Assembly: GCF_028372415.1 (NCBI RefSeq) | Contig: NC_092875.1 | Coordinates: 436,921,377 to 436,985,376 of the forward strand | Source of the DNA: Notamacropus eugenii | Lineage: Eukaryota > Chordata > Mammalia > Diprotodontia > Macropodidae | Reading direction: 5' to 3' | Length of the DNA: 64,000 nucleotides | Shown here: in pieces, positions 46,801 to 61,800 of the stretch | How the letters are laid out: every line of letters starts with the position of its first letter | How positions within the stretch are numbered: the stretch's first letter is position 1 | Notes under the pieces: generated by a model | The model's input: the letters and a program-made list of their open reading frames with translations, nothing else | Database searches by the model: none | What the model was told of the DNA's origin: nothing | Position numbers and translations under genes: made by a program

Positions 46801-49800
46801 TTACAAATATTATCTCATTTGATCCTCACCTTGTAAAGATGCTAAGTTTAAATCATGTTAATTTGATGGTAGAGAAGTGTTTATTAGAATGATTTTCATT
46901 AAAAAAAATCTTTTAACCTCACTCTCAACAATGCCAGATAAATGTGATGTAACTATAGCCATTATGTGGTGTTACTATCGCTAAATGATCTAAATGATTC
47001 AACTATTTAACCTTCTGAGAAGATCAGAGCTAAATAGAGTCAGAAGAAGACAGTATCTTACTTCGTTATAATGTATTCTCTGAGGGAACGGAGAAGGGCC
47101 TAGAAGTGACCAAATTTAATTAAATTACATTATGCTTCTTGTTTTTAATAAATTTTATGCTAATACTTTTATTGCCCATATAAAAGTATACACAGCAAAG
47201 AGTTTAGAAATTGTCCCCATATTTCCTATGTATTTAATATGGGCTGAAATAGGATGTTTACTTTTTTTTCCAAATAAACAGATCAAGTGAACAAGAATCC
47301 TAATATAAGCATGGAATGCACTATAATTTCTGAAAAGATTCAAAAGCAATAAAATGCAAATAAAGTAAATACTTTTAAAAGCCCATCTTTCTTACCAGGC
47401 ATTTGCTTTATGTGGTCCAAACTACCAATGAGATCTTGACAACTTTCAGGCATTAAAACTGTTTGCTGATTTGGTTTAAAGGTACCAGAGACTAATTTGG
47501 ACAACAGCTTATTCGAAGCTATTCCAGCACAGCCTGTGAGACCCAGCTGATTAAATATGGCTTCTCTCATCTCTGCCGCAATCTGAGATCCAATGAGTAA
47601 TCTCACATGCAAAACATCATTTAGGTTTACAGCTATAAAAACAATATACACGATTATATGTTAAATAAAGAGGTAAAAGGGGGATGGGAAACCATCTGCC
47701 TTATTGAGTCTGTATTTTTCCCTCACATACTGTCACACATTTTACTATCACCTCATTTCAAATACCTGTAACACTGTTAAAATATTCTGTGGATATTCAA
47801 TAAATAATTGTTGAGATAAACCATTGGTTAATATGATTGGAAAAAGAGATAAGAAAACTAAATCACTAGTATCAAAAATAAAAAAGTTGAATATGCCACT
47901 AGTGAAGATAAAATTAAAGCAATTACTAGAAGTTATTTTGTCCAATTATAAGCCAATAAATTTAACAATCTTAGTAAAGTGGAAAAATACTTACAAAAAT
48001 ATAAACTGCCTAGGTTAACAAAAGAGGAAACAATATTTAATGAAACCTATTTAAGAAAAAATAAATTGAACAAACTATAAATGTGCTTCTTAAGAAAAAA
48101 AAAGCATCAGGAGCAGATGGATTTACAAATAAATCCTACCAAACACTCAAAGATCAAATCAATATTATCTAATATCAAAAAATTATTTAGAATAATAGAC
48201 AAAGGAATCCTTCCAAGCTTCTTTCATGAAACAAATATGATGCTGATACTTAAATCAGGAAGAGTAACAGAGAAAGAAAATTATAGATCAATTTCACTAA
48301 TGAATGCAAAAATGGTAAATAAAATACTGGTTAGGAGACTACAACAATATATCACAAAGATTAATGAAGGGATGGTGTAACATAAGAAAAACTATTAATA
48401 AAATTGATTTTACCAATAACAAAGGTAACAAAAATCATATGATTACATTAACAGATGCAGAAAAAGCTTTTGACAAACTACAATACTCGTGCCTACTAAA
48501 ATACTTGAAAGCATAGGTATAAAAGGATTTTTCCTTAATGATAAAAAGCATCTACCTAAAATCATAAGTAAGTATTATTTATAATGGAGATAAGCTAGAA
48601 GCCTTCCCAAAAAGATCAGGGAGTGAAACAAGGAAGCCCATTATCTACAGCATTACTCACCATTGTATTAGAAATGCTAGCGATAGCAACAAGAGAAGAA
48701 AAAGATAGTGAAGTAATCAGAATAGACAATGGGGTTATAAAACCATCTCTTCTGCAGAAAATACGATAATAAGCTTGGAAAATCCTACAGATCCAAATAA
48801 AAAGCTACTGGAAACAATGAATAATTTTAGCAAAGAAGTAGGATATAAAACAAACACACATAAATCTTTAGCATTTCTATCTCCATAAAATCCTGCAAGA
48901 AGAGATAGTAAGAGATACTTCATTTAAAATAACCATAGACAGCTTAAAATACACGGGACTATACCTGCCAAGACAAATACAAGAACTACATGAATATAGT
49001 TATAAAACATTTTTTACGTAAAATAAAATCAGATTTAAATAATTGGAAATATATTAATTGTTCATGGATGGGCAGAACCAAAATAATAAAAATGACAATT
49101 CTACCTAAACAAATATATTTATTCAATTCCCTCCCAATTAAATTATCAAAAATTATTTTATTGAGCTAGAAAAAATAAAAACAAAATTCATTAGGAAGAC
49201 CAAAAGGTCAAGAATACTGAAGGAATTAATGAAAAATGTAAATGAAGAAGGTTTAGCGGTATCAGATCTTGAACTGTATTATAAGGCAGAAATCATCAAA
49301 ACTGTCTGGTATTAGCTAAGAAAAAGAAAGGTGGATCAGCAGAGAAGCGAAGCTATACAACATACAGCAGTAAATGATTCTTGTGCTTGCAAATGTAAGG
49401 ATTTAAACTTCTAGGATAAGAATTAACTCTAGTAAAAATTGTTGAGAAAACTGGAAAGAAGTCTGACAGCAACAAGATAAAGACCATTTACCAAGAGAAG
49501 GTCAAAGTGGATATATGAATTAGATATAAAGGGAGATAACAAATAAATTATAAGAACATGGGACATTATTTATCAGACTTAGCAGAAGAATTTATGAATA
49601 AAGAACAGATAGGAAGTACTGGGATTGAAAATAGATAATTTTGATTACATTAAAATAAAAAAGATTTGGACATATAAAACCAACGTAGCCAACATTAGGA
49701 GGGAAGCAGAAAATTGGGAAAACATTTTTATAGTTAGTTTCTTGAATAAAGGTTTCATATATGAAATACACAGGGAACTTTGTCAAACTTATAAGAATAT

Positions 49801-52800
49801 GAGTCATTCTCCAACTGATAAATGGTCACAGGATATGAATGGACAGGGTGTAGATGAAGAAATCAAAGTTATATATGGTCATATGAAAAAATACTCTGAA
49901 ATTACTATTGATTAGAAAAATGCAAATTAAAACAACTTTGAGATAGCCTCTCATGCTTGTCAGATTGGCTAAAATAATAGGAGGGGAAAATAACAAATGT
50001 TGGAGGGGATGTTGAAAAATTGGGACATAAATACACTGCTGGTGGAACTGTGAACTGACCCAACTATTTTGGAGAGCAATCTGGAATTATGCTCAATGAG
50101 TTATAAAATTGCGTATACCCTCTGACCTAGCAATACCATTATTAGGTCAGTTTCCCAAGGTGATCAGGGAAAAAGGAAAAGAACCTGTATGTTCTAAAAT
50201 ATTTATAGCAGCTCTCTTTGTGGTAGCAAAGAAATGGAAAGTGAGGGGATGCCCATCCATTGGGGAATGGCTAAACAAGTTGTGCTACATGATAAGAAAT
50301 GATGATTTGGTTGATTTTAGAAAAGCATGAAAAGACTTGCATGAAATAATGAAGAGTAAAATGAAAGCAAAATCGAGAGATATTGGATACAGTAACAGCA
50401 ATATTGCTCAAAGAATAACTGTGAACAACTAAGCTATTCTGAGTATTATAACTATTCAAACCAACTAAAAGAATGAAAGAATGTATGGAGAAAGATGCTA
50501 TTTACTTCCAGAGAAAGAAATCATAAACTGAAACATGCACAGTTTGGTTACACACACACACACACACACACACACACGGGAGAGAGGTTGGAACTTAAAA
50601 TGTAACAAAAAATTAAATTTAAAAATAATAAATGACTGCTGATTAAAATTTGGTCTTCCTATGAAAACCTTCTATGAAAATGTATATGTTATGTGCAATT
50701 AGCTGTAGCCTTACGCTTTTTCTATATAACATAATTTTTAAAACTGTGTTACACCTGATAATTTGAAATATCTTATCATTTTGGTAATTAGTGTGACAAA
50801 ATTAGCATATACCTTCAATGAATATAAAAAATAATAAAAGGGTTTTAACTCCCCTCTTATAAAAATTACTATTAGCACTAGTAAAAATTTCGTTAGCACT
50901 CACCTCTAAATATAACTGCAATCAATATAAATTTGACTTTAAAAATACACATGAAAATAAACCATTTACTGTAAGTTCTTTTCAAAACTGTCTAAACTAG
51001 ACATCTGGAAAACTGAGCTTTAAAGGAAACAAAATATGTAAATCATGCAAAAAATATGCAAAAAACATCTGATAAATTCTTGCCTTGGAGAAGTCTTTTC
51101 AGAATAGGAAGGAAAAATTAAGGTTACTGCTACTTTCTACCTTAATGCTGAAAAGGGAATAACTGGTTAATGAGAAAGAAGTGGTGAAAACACTGGGAGA
51201 AGTTGATCTCATAAAAGTTAAGAAAAGAAATACTAGGCACAGTCAGATTTTAGGAAACCAAGTTCCAAAAAGTTCAAAGAAAAGAGAGGTAAAATTGTAC
51301 AGCCAGAGTTTCTCACAAGGGATTTCTAAAAGAAAAGTAGTTGGCTATGAACAATAAAGTTCTGATATTACAATTACAAATAATACTAATAAAGAGACAA
51401 AAGGAGACGTTTAAAGAGACTAATTCAATTGTAGAAGGAACTCAACAGCCAGCTTAAACATTTAAAGTATACACATACAAATAGTAAGGAGGGCTACATA
51501 AACCAAGGACAAATACTAAACTGGCATGGCCATCAAATGTTAATGTCAGCAAGACTAAAGCCCAAAATGAATTTAGCCTTGTAAGAAATGCTAAAACCAA
51601 TTTTTAAAAGGGCATTTTAGTACCAACAGTATTTCAGACAACTAACAAGAGAGAGTTCAAGGTCTTCTTCAAGGGTGAGACAAGAGAAAGCAAAACTACT
51701 TGACTCTTTTATTTTGTTTCTGTTTCTCCATCAGATAGAAAAAAGTAAAGCAAATATGGCTAAAAGGTAACTGAAATATAAAGTTGGATAAGAGACCACC
51801 TAGGCAATTTAATTCAAATTGCCAAGCCCAGAAAAATCACTTAACATGTTTGCCTTAAGCCTCTGGAGAAGAAAATGGCATACCACTCCAGTATCTTTGC
51901 CAAGAAAATCCCATGGACAACTATGTTCCACAGGGTCAAGAAAACACAACTGGACAACAACAAAACAGCTAAGTGAATGAATTGGCCCTGATCTGTCAAA
52001 AACATATTAATGTTCACCAGCTACAGAAGACAGAAAGTTAAGGAACAATAACATCTACCAAGATTCAAAAACATCACAACAATTTAGAAGTGGTAAACTA
52101 ACTAGATGAAAAGCCAACTAAGATGTAAAAATGATTAAAATAACAAAATGTAAAATCAGTATGGGAAATATGATGTTTAGCAGCAGTCTATATGTAAAAT
52201 ATCTGGGGTGTTTAGTTGGCTACAAAGCCAATATGAACAAACAGTATAAATTACTTCCAGAAAATCTAATACAATTTGGAACTGTAGTAACATAAATACA
52301 TAACAAGAACAAAGGAAGTTTCACATAATATCAGAGTTGGAAAGTATGTCAAGGATCATTCAGGTTCTTGGTGAGGACCCCTATTAATGGTGAATTCATC
52401 TTCTGAGGCCCAATCCATATTGGACAGCTCTGGTTTCCTCATATGGAGTCAAGTTCACTTTGCAACTTCTACCCTTTGCTCTTAATTAGTCTTCTGAGGT
52501 CACTCTCAAAAAAAATTAATGATATGACAGCCCTTCAAATATTTAAAGATTCCTACCATTTTCCTAGAGGGAAGGCAGGCTGAAATGAACTACTAATAAA
52601 ATGTGGGACTTACAAGCAATCATAAAGAAACATGAAAGAACAGGTATCTAGAGAAAGGAAAGTAGAAGGAAACCAAAGTCAAACTTAATCTACTTTGAAA
52701 TTCTGCCTTTAGTCAGGCCTGGTGTGGGAATGATACAGTGAGGGGAAATGAAAAAGAACTCTCCTGAAGGAAAGGATGTTAGAATGGTAATTCTTTTCAA

Positions 52801-55800
52801 GATGGGGTAGGTAATTTTTGAAAACAGCATGGAAAATACTCAATAATGGTAGGGTTGTCATGCCGAGCTGCAATGACTACTCCATATATCAGTTTTCCAA
52901 CTTTTAATGTAGAGATTAAATACCCTAGAGAGATTCTTAACTGTGAAGGTTACCTTAACTACAAGGAGTAATAACGCCCCCAAAGCACAAAGTTTTAGCA
53001 TGACAAAGTAACAAGTTACAAAATACTCTCAATAGTTACTAAATGGAAAAATAAAAACTCACACTGATTATTGTAAACATGACCAGAGACAGCCACTACA
53101 GAATAGTCATCACTTTGTAGCTGATGCAGTCTCTTCTCAACCATCTGGGTTATATCCACAAAATTTTCATCAAATCCTAGTCTTTCAACAACTGGACAGA
53201 ATTCTTCCAATAACTCTAAAGGGAAATAATATTAGGGTACATATATAAGCCAAAATTATTAACTAAAATAGGCTAAAATAATATATTTTAGTTACACAGT
53301 TTTAAAATAATCTGAAGAGCATGATGTATATTTTGTTAAACAAAAAAGTAGGTTAAGTTTCAAAATGTAATAAAACTTGAGTTACGCAAAGACCAACTAA
53401 CTTTGAGAAATTTAAAAAACTGCCAATAAAAGAAAGTTTATTCTGGGGATTTATTAATAAATGTAATTTCAAGGGTAGATCTTGAAGTCAGAACATATTT
53501 AACCCAATCTACTACTCTTCTATATTAAAATGATAAGACTGAGGCACTGGAAGGTCCCACATTAACAAAGAAATTCTAAGTTCTACTTACCAAATCAGGA
53601 AAGTAGATAAACACATTTTAGAAAAGATTTTCAATAGGAGTTGAAAAGGATTTTCTAGTTAGCCCTGAACTAACCTGCAAAACTGAGTAAACGAAGTAGA
53701 CTCAAGCATTCCAGTTAATCAAGTTTTATTACATATCAAAATGATAATTCCAAAAGAACTGTCAGATCTTATACATTAAGATGAAAACTCACTGCACAAT
53801 CAAATGCACTGAACAGGAATGTTCACTTTTCCCTGATTCATTCTACATTAGAAACAGATGGACATTAGAAAGATAAATTGTTAGTCTGTGCCAGTGGGAT
53901 AATTCCTAGGTTCTCTGTGTTCAATCATTTAAAAAATTAAAGAGGTTATTTCTTTCTACTCATATTACTACTTCATTAGGAAAATACTAAAAATACCTCA
54001 TATTTTATGGATTCCAACTTTGATGATACTAGGAAAACCACTTTCATAAAGCTAACAAGAGAACTTAATGATTATGAGCTTCAATTTCAGTCCATCTACA
54101 GAACTTTTCTATTTGTGAGATGAGATTGAAGGTACTTCTGGACAAAAAATGGGCCTCTTTGGCAGGGTCATGTCTCTATAAATTTTTCCCCTGTTAGCTA
54201 AGAGTCAAACTTATAGTGTAAAACACAGAATTGAATATAAAAGTAACAATAAAAGAACAAAAAACTGGGTCCCAATATTATTGCAGTAACAAAAAGCTGT
54301 TATGTATTTAATTGTACATATATCATTGAAAGAGAATCTGTCCATTAAAAGTTTACAATTAGATACAATATGAAGGTGCATATGCAGACTTGGGCTAAAA
54401 AAACATTAATCAAAGAAGGACTTTTGTTATAAGCAGGTCAATGATAAGTACATCTGATATTTGAAGGATCAATGATTTCCTTAACGCAACAGAAATTCTA
54501 CCAAATACAGATCACAACCTATCTATAACTTAGTAGGTAAATCCTGGGAATTGCCTGAGAAACATAGAGTGTAAGTGATTTCCTGTGGGTAATACATGTA
54601 GCAAGTGTCAAAGACCAGATTTAAACCCAGATTTTCCTGTATCCAAGATCAAGACTATATCACACCACAAAGCTGATATGCTAAGTGCATTAGTAAAAAT
54701 CTCTGCCCTGATACTACATCATGAAGATGGTATACGGATAATTTTAAAAATCTAAAGTCCACTAGTAAGTACAGAAGTAATTCCCAAAATCTGGAAATTG
54801 TGCTCATGTATTTCTAATTCCTTCAAGACACTAAGATTCCATTCTGTAAATTACAACTTCAGTGAAAAATGCCATATTGATTTCTATAATCGTCCCCACT
54901 GCACATCCCTTATTTCACTCTGAAATGGGGAGTGGAGGGCAGGATCTGGGAATAAGGTAACATCTAGGTCCTACTTTAACCTTATGCTTGGAACCTTCAC
55001 TAATCTTTGACATTCCAACACTCGCTTAGTAAAAAAGTGACCACCCAGAATAAATAGCTGTAAGTTACATTACTAACTTTTCTGCTTTTAGCAGTCATTA
55101 CTGAAAACAACAAAACATTTTAAATGAAGATACATAATCATAAGAAAGAAACAGAGAAAGACAAGGAAAAGAAGCTCATTTGCAAGCAATAAAAATGTGG
55201 TACATTGTCATTTAAGAGTTTTCTTTCAAGTTTCAAGCCTTTTGGTCCAGGGAATCAAGAACCTGTTCAGGTCACTACTAGTTGTATTACCATGCTGAAA
55301 TCACTTAATTTTGGGTCCTGTTTCCTATGTGTTTAATTGTGATGACAAAAAATGCCTCTGACTCATTTCTTTGCAGAAGTGAGGAACTATAGGTGTACAG
55401 ACATATATACATACATACAAAATATATTACATCTACTCTTAAGACAATTCATATGTGTTGGCTGGTTTTGCCAAAATGTTTCTTTTAGTCTTTTAAAATC
55501 TTTCTTACTAGGGATGGCTTGCTGGGTAGATGGGAAAATATGGCCAGAAATGAAAGTGATTAAATATATGTGTGTGTATAAAATTTTAATCCCCTTAAAA
55601 TAATATTTGTATGATCTACCTCATAAAGTTGTTGAAAGAAAAAGCATTTTGTAAACTATCCTGGACTTATAGCATGGGTGGGCTGGTCTGTGAGGACCAG
55701 TCCTTGAAGTACAGAGTTATTTCCTGCCTGGTTTCAGTCCCAGCTACCATGTGGATGACTCAGTGGTTGGTACTATGTGATGATAAAGAGTATTCTAATT

Positions 55801-58800
55801 AGCTGCAGAGCTAAAAGAACTTTTGACTCAGAGGCTGCTGAGCTGGATAAGCATACAAAAGGAGTGACTAGCATTTTCTCACTCTCTTTCCTTGATGGCT
55901 TTAAGTGAGGACCATTTCGAACTAGTCCTGAGAGTGGGGTAGGAAAGGGGTGGTGGCCCTGCTCCCCTTCCACACAATGGCAACTATGAGCACATGGACA
56001 TCTTGGTGTTTATTCTTCTTCAATCTTAGGTAAGTATCCCAAGATGTACCTGTATAGGCAATGATGTTGTGAATTTGGGAGATCCAAAGGTCCCAACAGA
56101 ATTGAACAGCAGAAGAGACCGCAGGGGTGAAAATGACTGATAACAATGGAAATGGCTATAGATGGCTGCAAAAAGACCATCACCTCAGGACAGAGGTAGC
56201 TTCAGGGAGTGTGATGCCTCAGAATGGAGAGTGTCATCTGTAGACTCAAGAAAGGGACTGACAAGCAGAGTAAGAACTTAAAGGAACTTGACCCAAACTC
56301 TACAAAAGAAGGAAAGGTCTTATAGTATCCCATGAGAGTAACCCTTTTGGATTATTGGGTTCTCTCTCCTCAAAGATCTTCAAGCAAAAGTTGGATGGTC
56401 ACTTGCTAAGCATGTTATATAATATATTTCTTTCATGTGTGGATTGCACTAGATGGCCACTGAGGTCCCTTCCAACTCACAAATTCTGTGATTCTGTGAT
56501 CCTATAGCCCTAGAAAGGATGTTATGCATGGGCTTCATCTGGCATAATTTTTCTCTCTCTAGGGTTCTCATTACTGGATACCTTAATTTTCAGGAAGCCA
56601 TAGGGAAAAATAAGCATCTTTTTCACTTTTGTTTTGGATAATCTGCTACTGTGTTCCCTTTACATCATCCAAGTTTCTTTATGACAACTTTTGCTTGAGT
56701 GACTGATTATATAAAGATAAGAATTTGGTGATTAAGGAATCAATAGGTTAACAAGCATTAAGTGTCTAATATTTGTCAGGCACTGTGTTAAACCTTGGGA
56801 ATGCAAAGAAAAGCAAAAATAAAGTTTCTGCCCTCAAGGAATTCCATTCTAAGAGAGGAGACATTCAAATAACTATGTACATATGAGAAATATACAGTAT
56901 ATATAGAAGGCAATTTCACAGGGAAGATACTAGCAAGTAGAAGATGGGATATGAGTGGTGTCTTGAAGAAATCAGTAAAGGAGAGATACAGGGGAATAAC
57001 AGAATGAAGTGAAAGGTTTTTTGTTATTGTTCTTTTGGTTTTTTAAGGATAAGATTAATAACATGTTTCTATGGCACTTTAAAGTTTGCAAAGTGTTGTT
57101 TTGGTTTTTTTTTACGTATATGTACATGTTTGCAGAAAGCAAGGAATGAGCCAGTAGATATAGAGAGAGGAAGGGTGTGAGAGAGACAGAGAATAATGTT
57201 AAGGGTTCAGATTCAAGAGGAGAGAGAAAAGGATGAGATCAATGGCAAAAGGAAAGGAGTTTCTTAAGGAGCTCACCTCTTCCTACAAGACCACACCACT
57301 GAAAGTATCCTCCAATCTTCTAAACTATTTTTTTTACATAGTTGTCTGGGTAAAGGCCTGAGGGTGATAACATGGAACTGAACGCATGAGTTTGGAGATA
57401 GCTATTTTTTCACTTTCACTTAATTCCACATTGTCTGCTGTGTTCCTGACCAAAAAGTAGCATTTTAATACAGCTATCCCTGTATTGCCCCTAGGACCTT
57501 TGGGGGCAGTTTTTCCTTTTGCCTGAACATACTTGCCTTTTACCACAAAAAAGTCAATCTATAAATGACAAAGTAAGGAATAAGATTTTATACATGAAGA
57601 ATGAAGTCTAAACAGCAGGGTATATCTTTTTTTGCATTTATGTTTAAGGGTATAGACTCACCTAAATTCCCACTTCCCCTAGTAGCTGCTTTACTATATG
57701 TAGTAGGACTCCAGTAAATATTTGAGAATGGATGAATACCGTAAATCTCTTACATTCTCAAACAGCACCAAAATGATAGTTCTCTATCCCCTGGTATGGA
57801 TCAGAAGCTGATTATGATAACTATCCATATAAGGTCTTGTCTTTTATCTCCATTTTCTTAGAATGATGGACTTAATTTCAAACCATCTTTCTAAAGCAGG
57901 CCTGCACAACCTGCAACCTGACAAAGGATCTTAGGCAGTCTGCGAAAAATATAGAGGAAAATATCCTCTACATTTTTTGTGAGCTGCCTGAAATCTTTTG
58001 GCATGTCTGTGGGCCACTTATGGCCTATGGACTACAAGTTGTGCAAGCCTGCTCTAAAGGGATGAAGTTACCCTGGCATGCCAACAGCTCAGGGGAAGGG
58101 AAAAGACAGAGATGGAGAAGGGAGAAAAAGAACTAACAGCCATGAAGGAGTGAGCACTGATTTGATTTCTCCAAGAAAGGGGTGCTACCTCAGTCTATCC
58201 TGGCAATTACAAAGCGCTTTATTCTGAAAGTCTCTGACGTTACTATTTCAAAGTAAAAATTTTTTAAAGCAGCAGAACTGGGGATAGAGACATTATATAA
58301 GTAAAATATTTTCTTTCCAAAATGTGAGCTATGAAAGCATGAATAAATATGACAGGTTTTTGCACCAACTGGTTTGTACTTCAGGTTCTCATTTTCTCTC
58401 CAATCACTAAAATACTGCCAGTTCAATTTTAATTATGTGGTGGTTTTGGCTGCATTAAATTAGATTTTGTACAAATTTAAAATCCTCAGAAGTAGATACT
58501 TATTTTATTTCAATGGTTTTCAAAAATCAGTGAAGTTAATCATCATTTGCAGAATGTTTTAAGTATTGCCTATAACACAGTACATAATATTTCTTTATGG
58601 TTAGTTTTAAAAATATATGTTTATAATGTCACATTTATTTTATTTAAAATTCAAAATATACAGCTCTAAGCTATTATTTCTATTTTAAGTTATTTTATTT
58701 GGCATTTTTCTACTAATAGTTATAAAGCACCAGGAAGGAAAACCTCAGTTAAAATCACTGACAAAATTTTTAAATTCTCCTATCACCTAAATCCCAGTCA

Positions 58801-61800
58801 ATAGTATCTCCGACATGTAGATTTAACTTTAAGTAATCTCTTTCTACACTAAACTAGCATGATCTAAAATGAAATTTTATATATGTATGTACACATACAT
58901 GTACATACATATACATATATGTGTAAATACATACATGTACATACATATACATATATATGTAACAAAACTAAATATCATCTTACAAGCATTTGGAGAACCA
59001 CCCTTCATCTATAAATTGTACCTGTAACTTTGTATGACATTTCTCTATAGCGTGTCAGGTCTTCTCCATTAACTAGCACCAGCTGTGGACACTTTTCTTT
59101 TGCATCTCTCACAGACATCAGTTTTTTAACTCCAAGCTTTCTGGCTTCATAGTTACAGGTGACAACCAAATATTTTTGCTGAACACCTATGGGGAAAACA
59201 GTGTTAGGGGAAAATTCAGCAAGATGGAAAGGAATCACCTGTTAAAATTTTTTTAATTACATTTTTTATAATATAGTGCAAAACTTTGGTAATAAAAATC
59301 TCCAAGTGCTCAATTTAGAACTATTACCTCTTTTCATTAGTAAAGTTGTAAGAAATAGAAACACTGGTATCTCAAGCTATTAACTACTCATAAAGGTTTT
59401 TAAGGTACCAAAATGTTCCAATAATACTCTAAATTAAACGTCCAAACTGAATTTTTATTAGCTAATCACAGTCTCTGGGTGTTATGTTTCAGAGAAAATT
59501 GGAATTAAGTTAAAACTCTGTAGCTATTAAGAATTAAAGAGGGACAGGAATTGTATGTGTCATTTCATTAGTAGAAAACACAAAGGTGAAAAAACTACCT
59601 CTACCATGTACGTCAGCACCTTTTCTCTCATAACTAAAGTTGTCTTAGCACTGAGAAGTTTAGTGACTTGCTCGGGATCACAGTGCCATTAACTTTCAGA
59701 GATAAGTTTTCCTGGCTTCCAAGACACCTCTCTACTCATTTCTCTATACTGCTTCCCTTTAGATATACTGAGATACTAACTATAATAGTGGAAAGTGCAC
59801 CATTCTCACATGCATTATAACACAAAGCACGAAACACTAATACATGAACTAGTTTCACAGATGAGAGAAGTACTTTGTTCTGTATTTGGGGGTTTCTTAA
59901 CAGCCTATGACCAAAAGCCACCTTTTTCTGGAGGTGTTTTCTTTCGTGAAATGTGAATAAAAGATTTCTAATATTTTCTCATATGGTACAGAGATGGAAT
60001 TAACTTTACTCTTAACTAATAATCATAGGCTATGCTCTATTAAAAATGTTCATAACTGGAAGAACTGTCAAACAAAATTGCTAGTTGCTGCTAGTAAAAA
60101 ATCACTTTCATCTTCTGAACATTTTGACACTGCATAAGGGAGTATTCTATTTCAAGTACTGGCTTGTCATAATTATTAGAGATGCTCTGCCCCATTCTGA
60201 TTACTAAACTTGCTTCTTTGTTGGACTATACAGCAAAGGTAAGGTATTCAAGAAGAGTTACAGGTCAAGGGGGAAGCAAAAGGTGAAAAGAAATTGTAAT
60301 CAGCAGCATACCATATTAAAAACTCAGTTTTACCAATTTTTTGAAGGCTACATAAGTTTTACAGTAAATATTTCAGCCAGGGAACCATCTTCAGATATAA
60401 ATTGTGTTATAGAAGACAATTACAGCTAAATTATTCCTAAACTTTTAATGATAAAAACAAACTACTTTGCCTAGCTAGCAATTTACAAAAGATTAAAGTA
60501 GTATGAAGCACAGCAAGTTGAAGCAAAACATATTATTTAATTTCTTTATTTTCCCCAAGAGGAATGACTAGTCATTCTTCAGCTGCAAAAGTTTACTATG
60601 CTTTTATGAACTCTTGTTTAAAACAATTTGCTTAAGGACCACATGAAAAATATGATAGTTGCTTCATAATTTAACATGGATCTTTTTTTATATGGTTTAA
60701 AATGGAATTTTACAGTTGCCTAAAATGTTTCCCTAGAGTATGCTTATGGAATTCCAAATTCCATTTTGAAGACCTCATTCTCATTCATAAATTCAACAAA
60801 TATTTATTAAACATTTTCTATGAGTAAAATACTTTTCAAAATTCAGCAAGTTCTATTCAAATATTAAGTAACAATTAGGCTGAAATACAAGATGCAGCTG
60901 GTGGCAGACTGGAATTTTTGGGCCTGATTTCAGAAAGACCTGAATTCAAATCAAGTCTCAGGAACTTAATAGCTATGTAACCCTGGGTAGGTCATTATCT
61001 GCCTGCCAGTTTTCTCCACTGTACTATGGGGATACTAACAGCACCTACTTTCTAGCTTTGTTGTGAGGATCAAATGAAAGAAGATTTATAAAGTCCTTAG
61101 CACAGTGTCTGGCACGTAGTGGATGCTATATAAATACTTACTCCCTTCCCCCCAACAAACTCAATTTCCCAATTGCAATGAATGGCTCTGCATTGCCTTT
61201 ATCTTTCACAAAACCATCTACTTCTGCAGAACTTTCGGCCTACATGGTAAACTTACACTCATCTATGTCAGAACTAAAACTTTTAAAGATTGATTCTTCC
61301 AAGTATGGTCCTGTGAACTTTGGAGGTATTCTTCAGGCGATCCACAAGGCCAAAACTATTCCCATTATAATACTTAGACATATTAATTTTTAATACATTA
61401 TCAAGAGATATAACCCACATAAAAGCTCTTTGGGGTCCTCAATAATTTTTAAGAATATAAAGAGATCCTAAGTTCAAAAAGTATGACAACCGCTTGATCA
61501 AATCAACCTTTGTATTTCATGAAGGAATGAAGGTCATGAGAAAATAACTAAGGAAGGTCACACAGCTAGTGAACGGCAGAGTCAAAATCTGAAGCAAATT
61601 CTTCTGGTTTTAACTATGTAGTCTTGTGTTTATTTATTCCAAATTCAACAACACTACCTGTGGTTAATTTTTAAAAGTGCAAATATCCTGAACTTCAAGT
61701 ACAAGGATTGTGTTTTATACTGTTTTATATAAAACAGCAAAGGGCCCAGCCCAGATAAGGGGTTCAATAAATTACTGTTGATGACAATGACTTTGACAAA

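Noticed and set aside
48081-50330. Open frames with reverse-transcriptase-like motifs
   Set aside because: They belong to the decayed L1 copy, not to a host gene.
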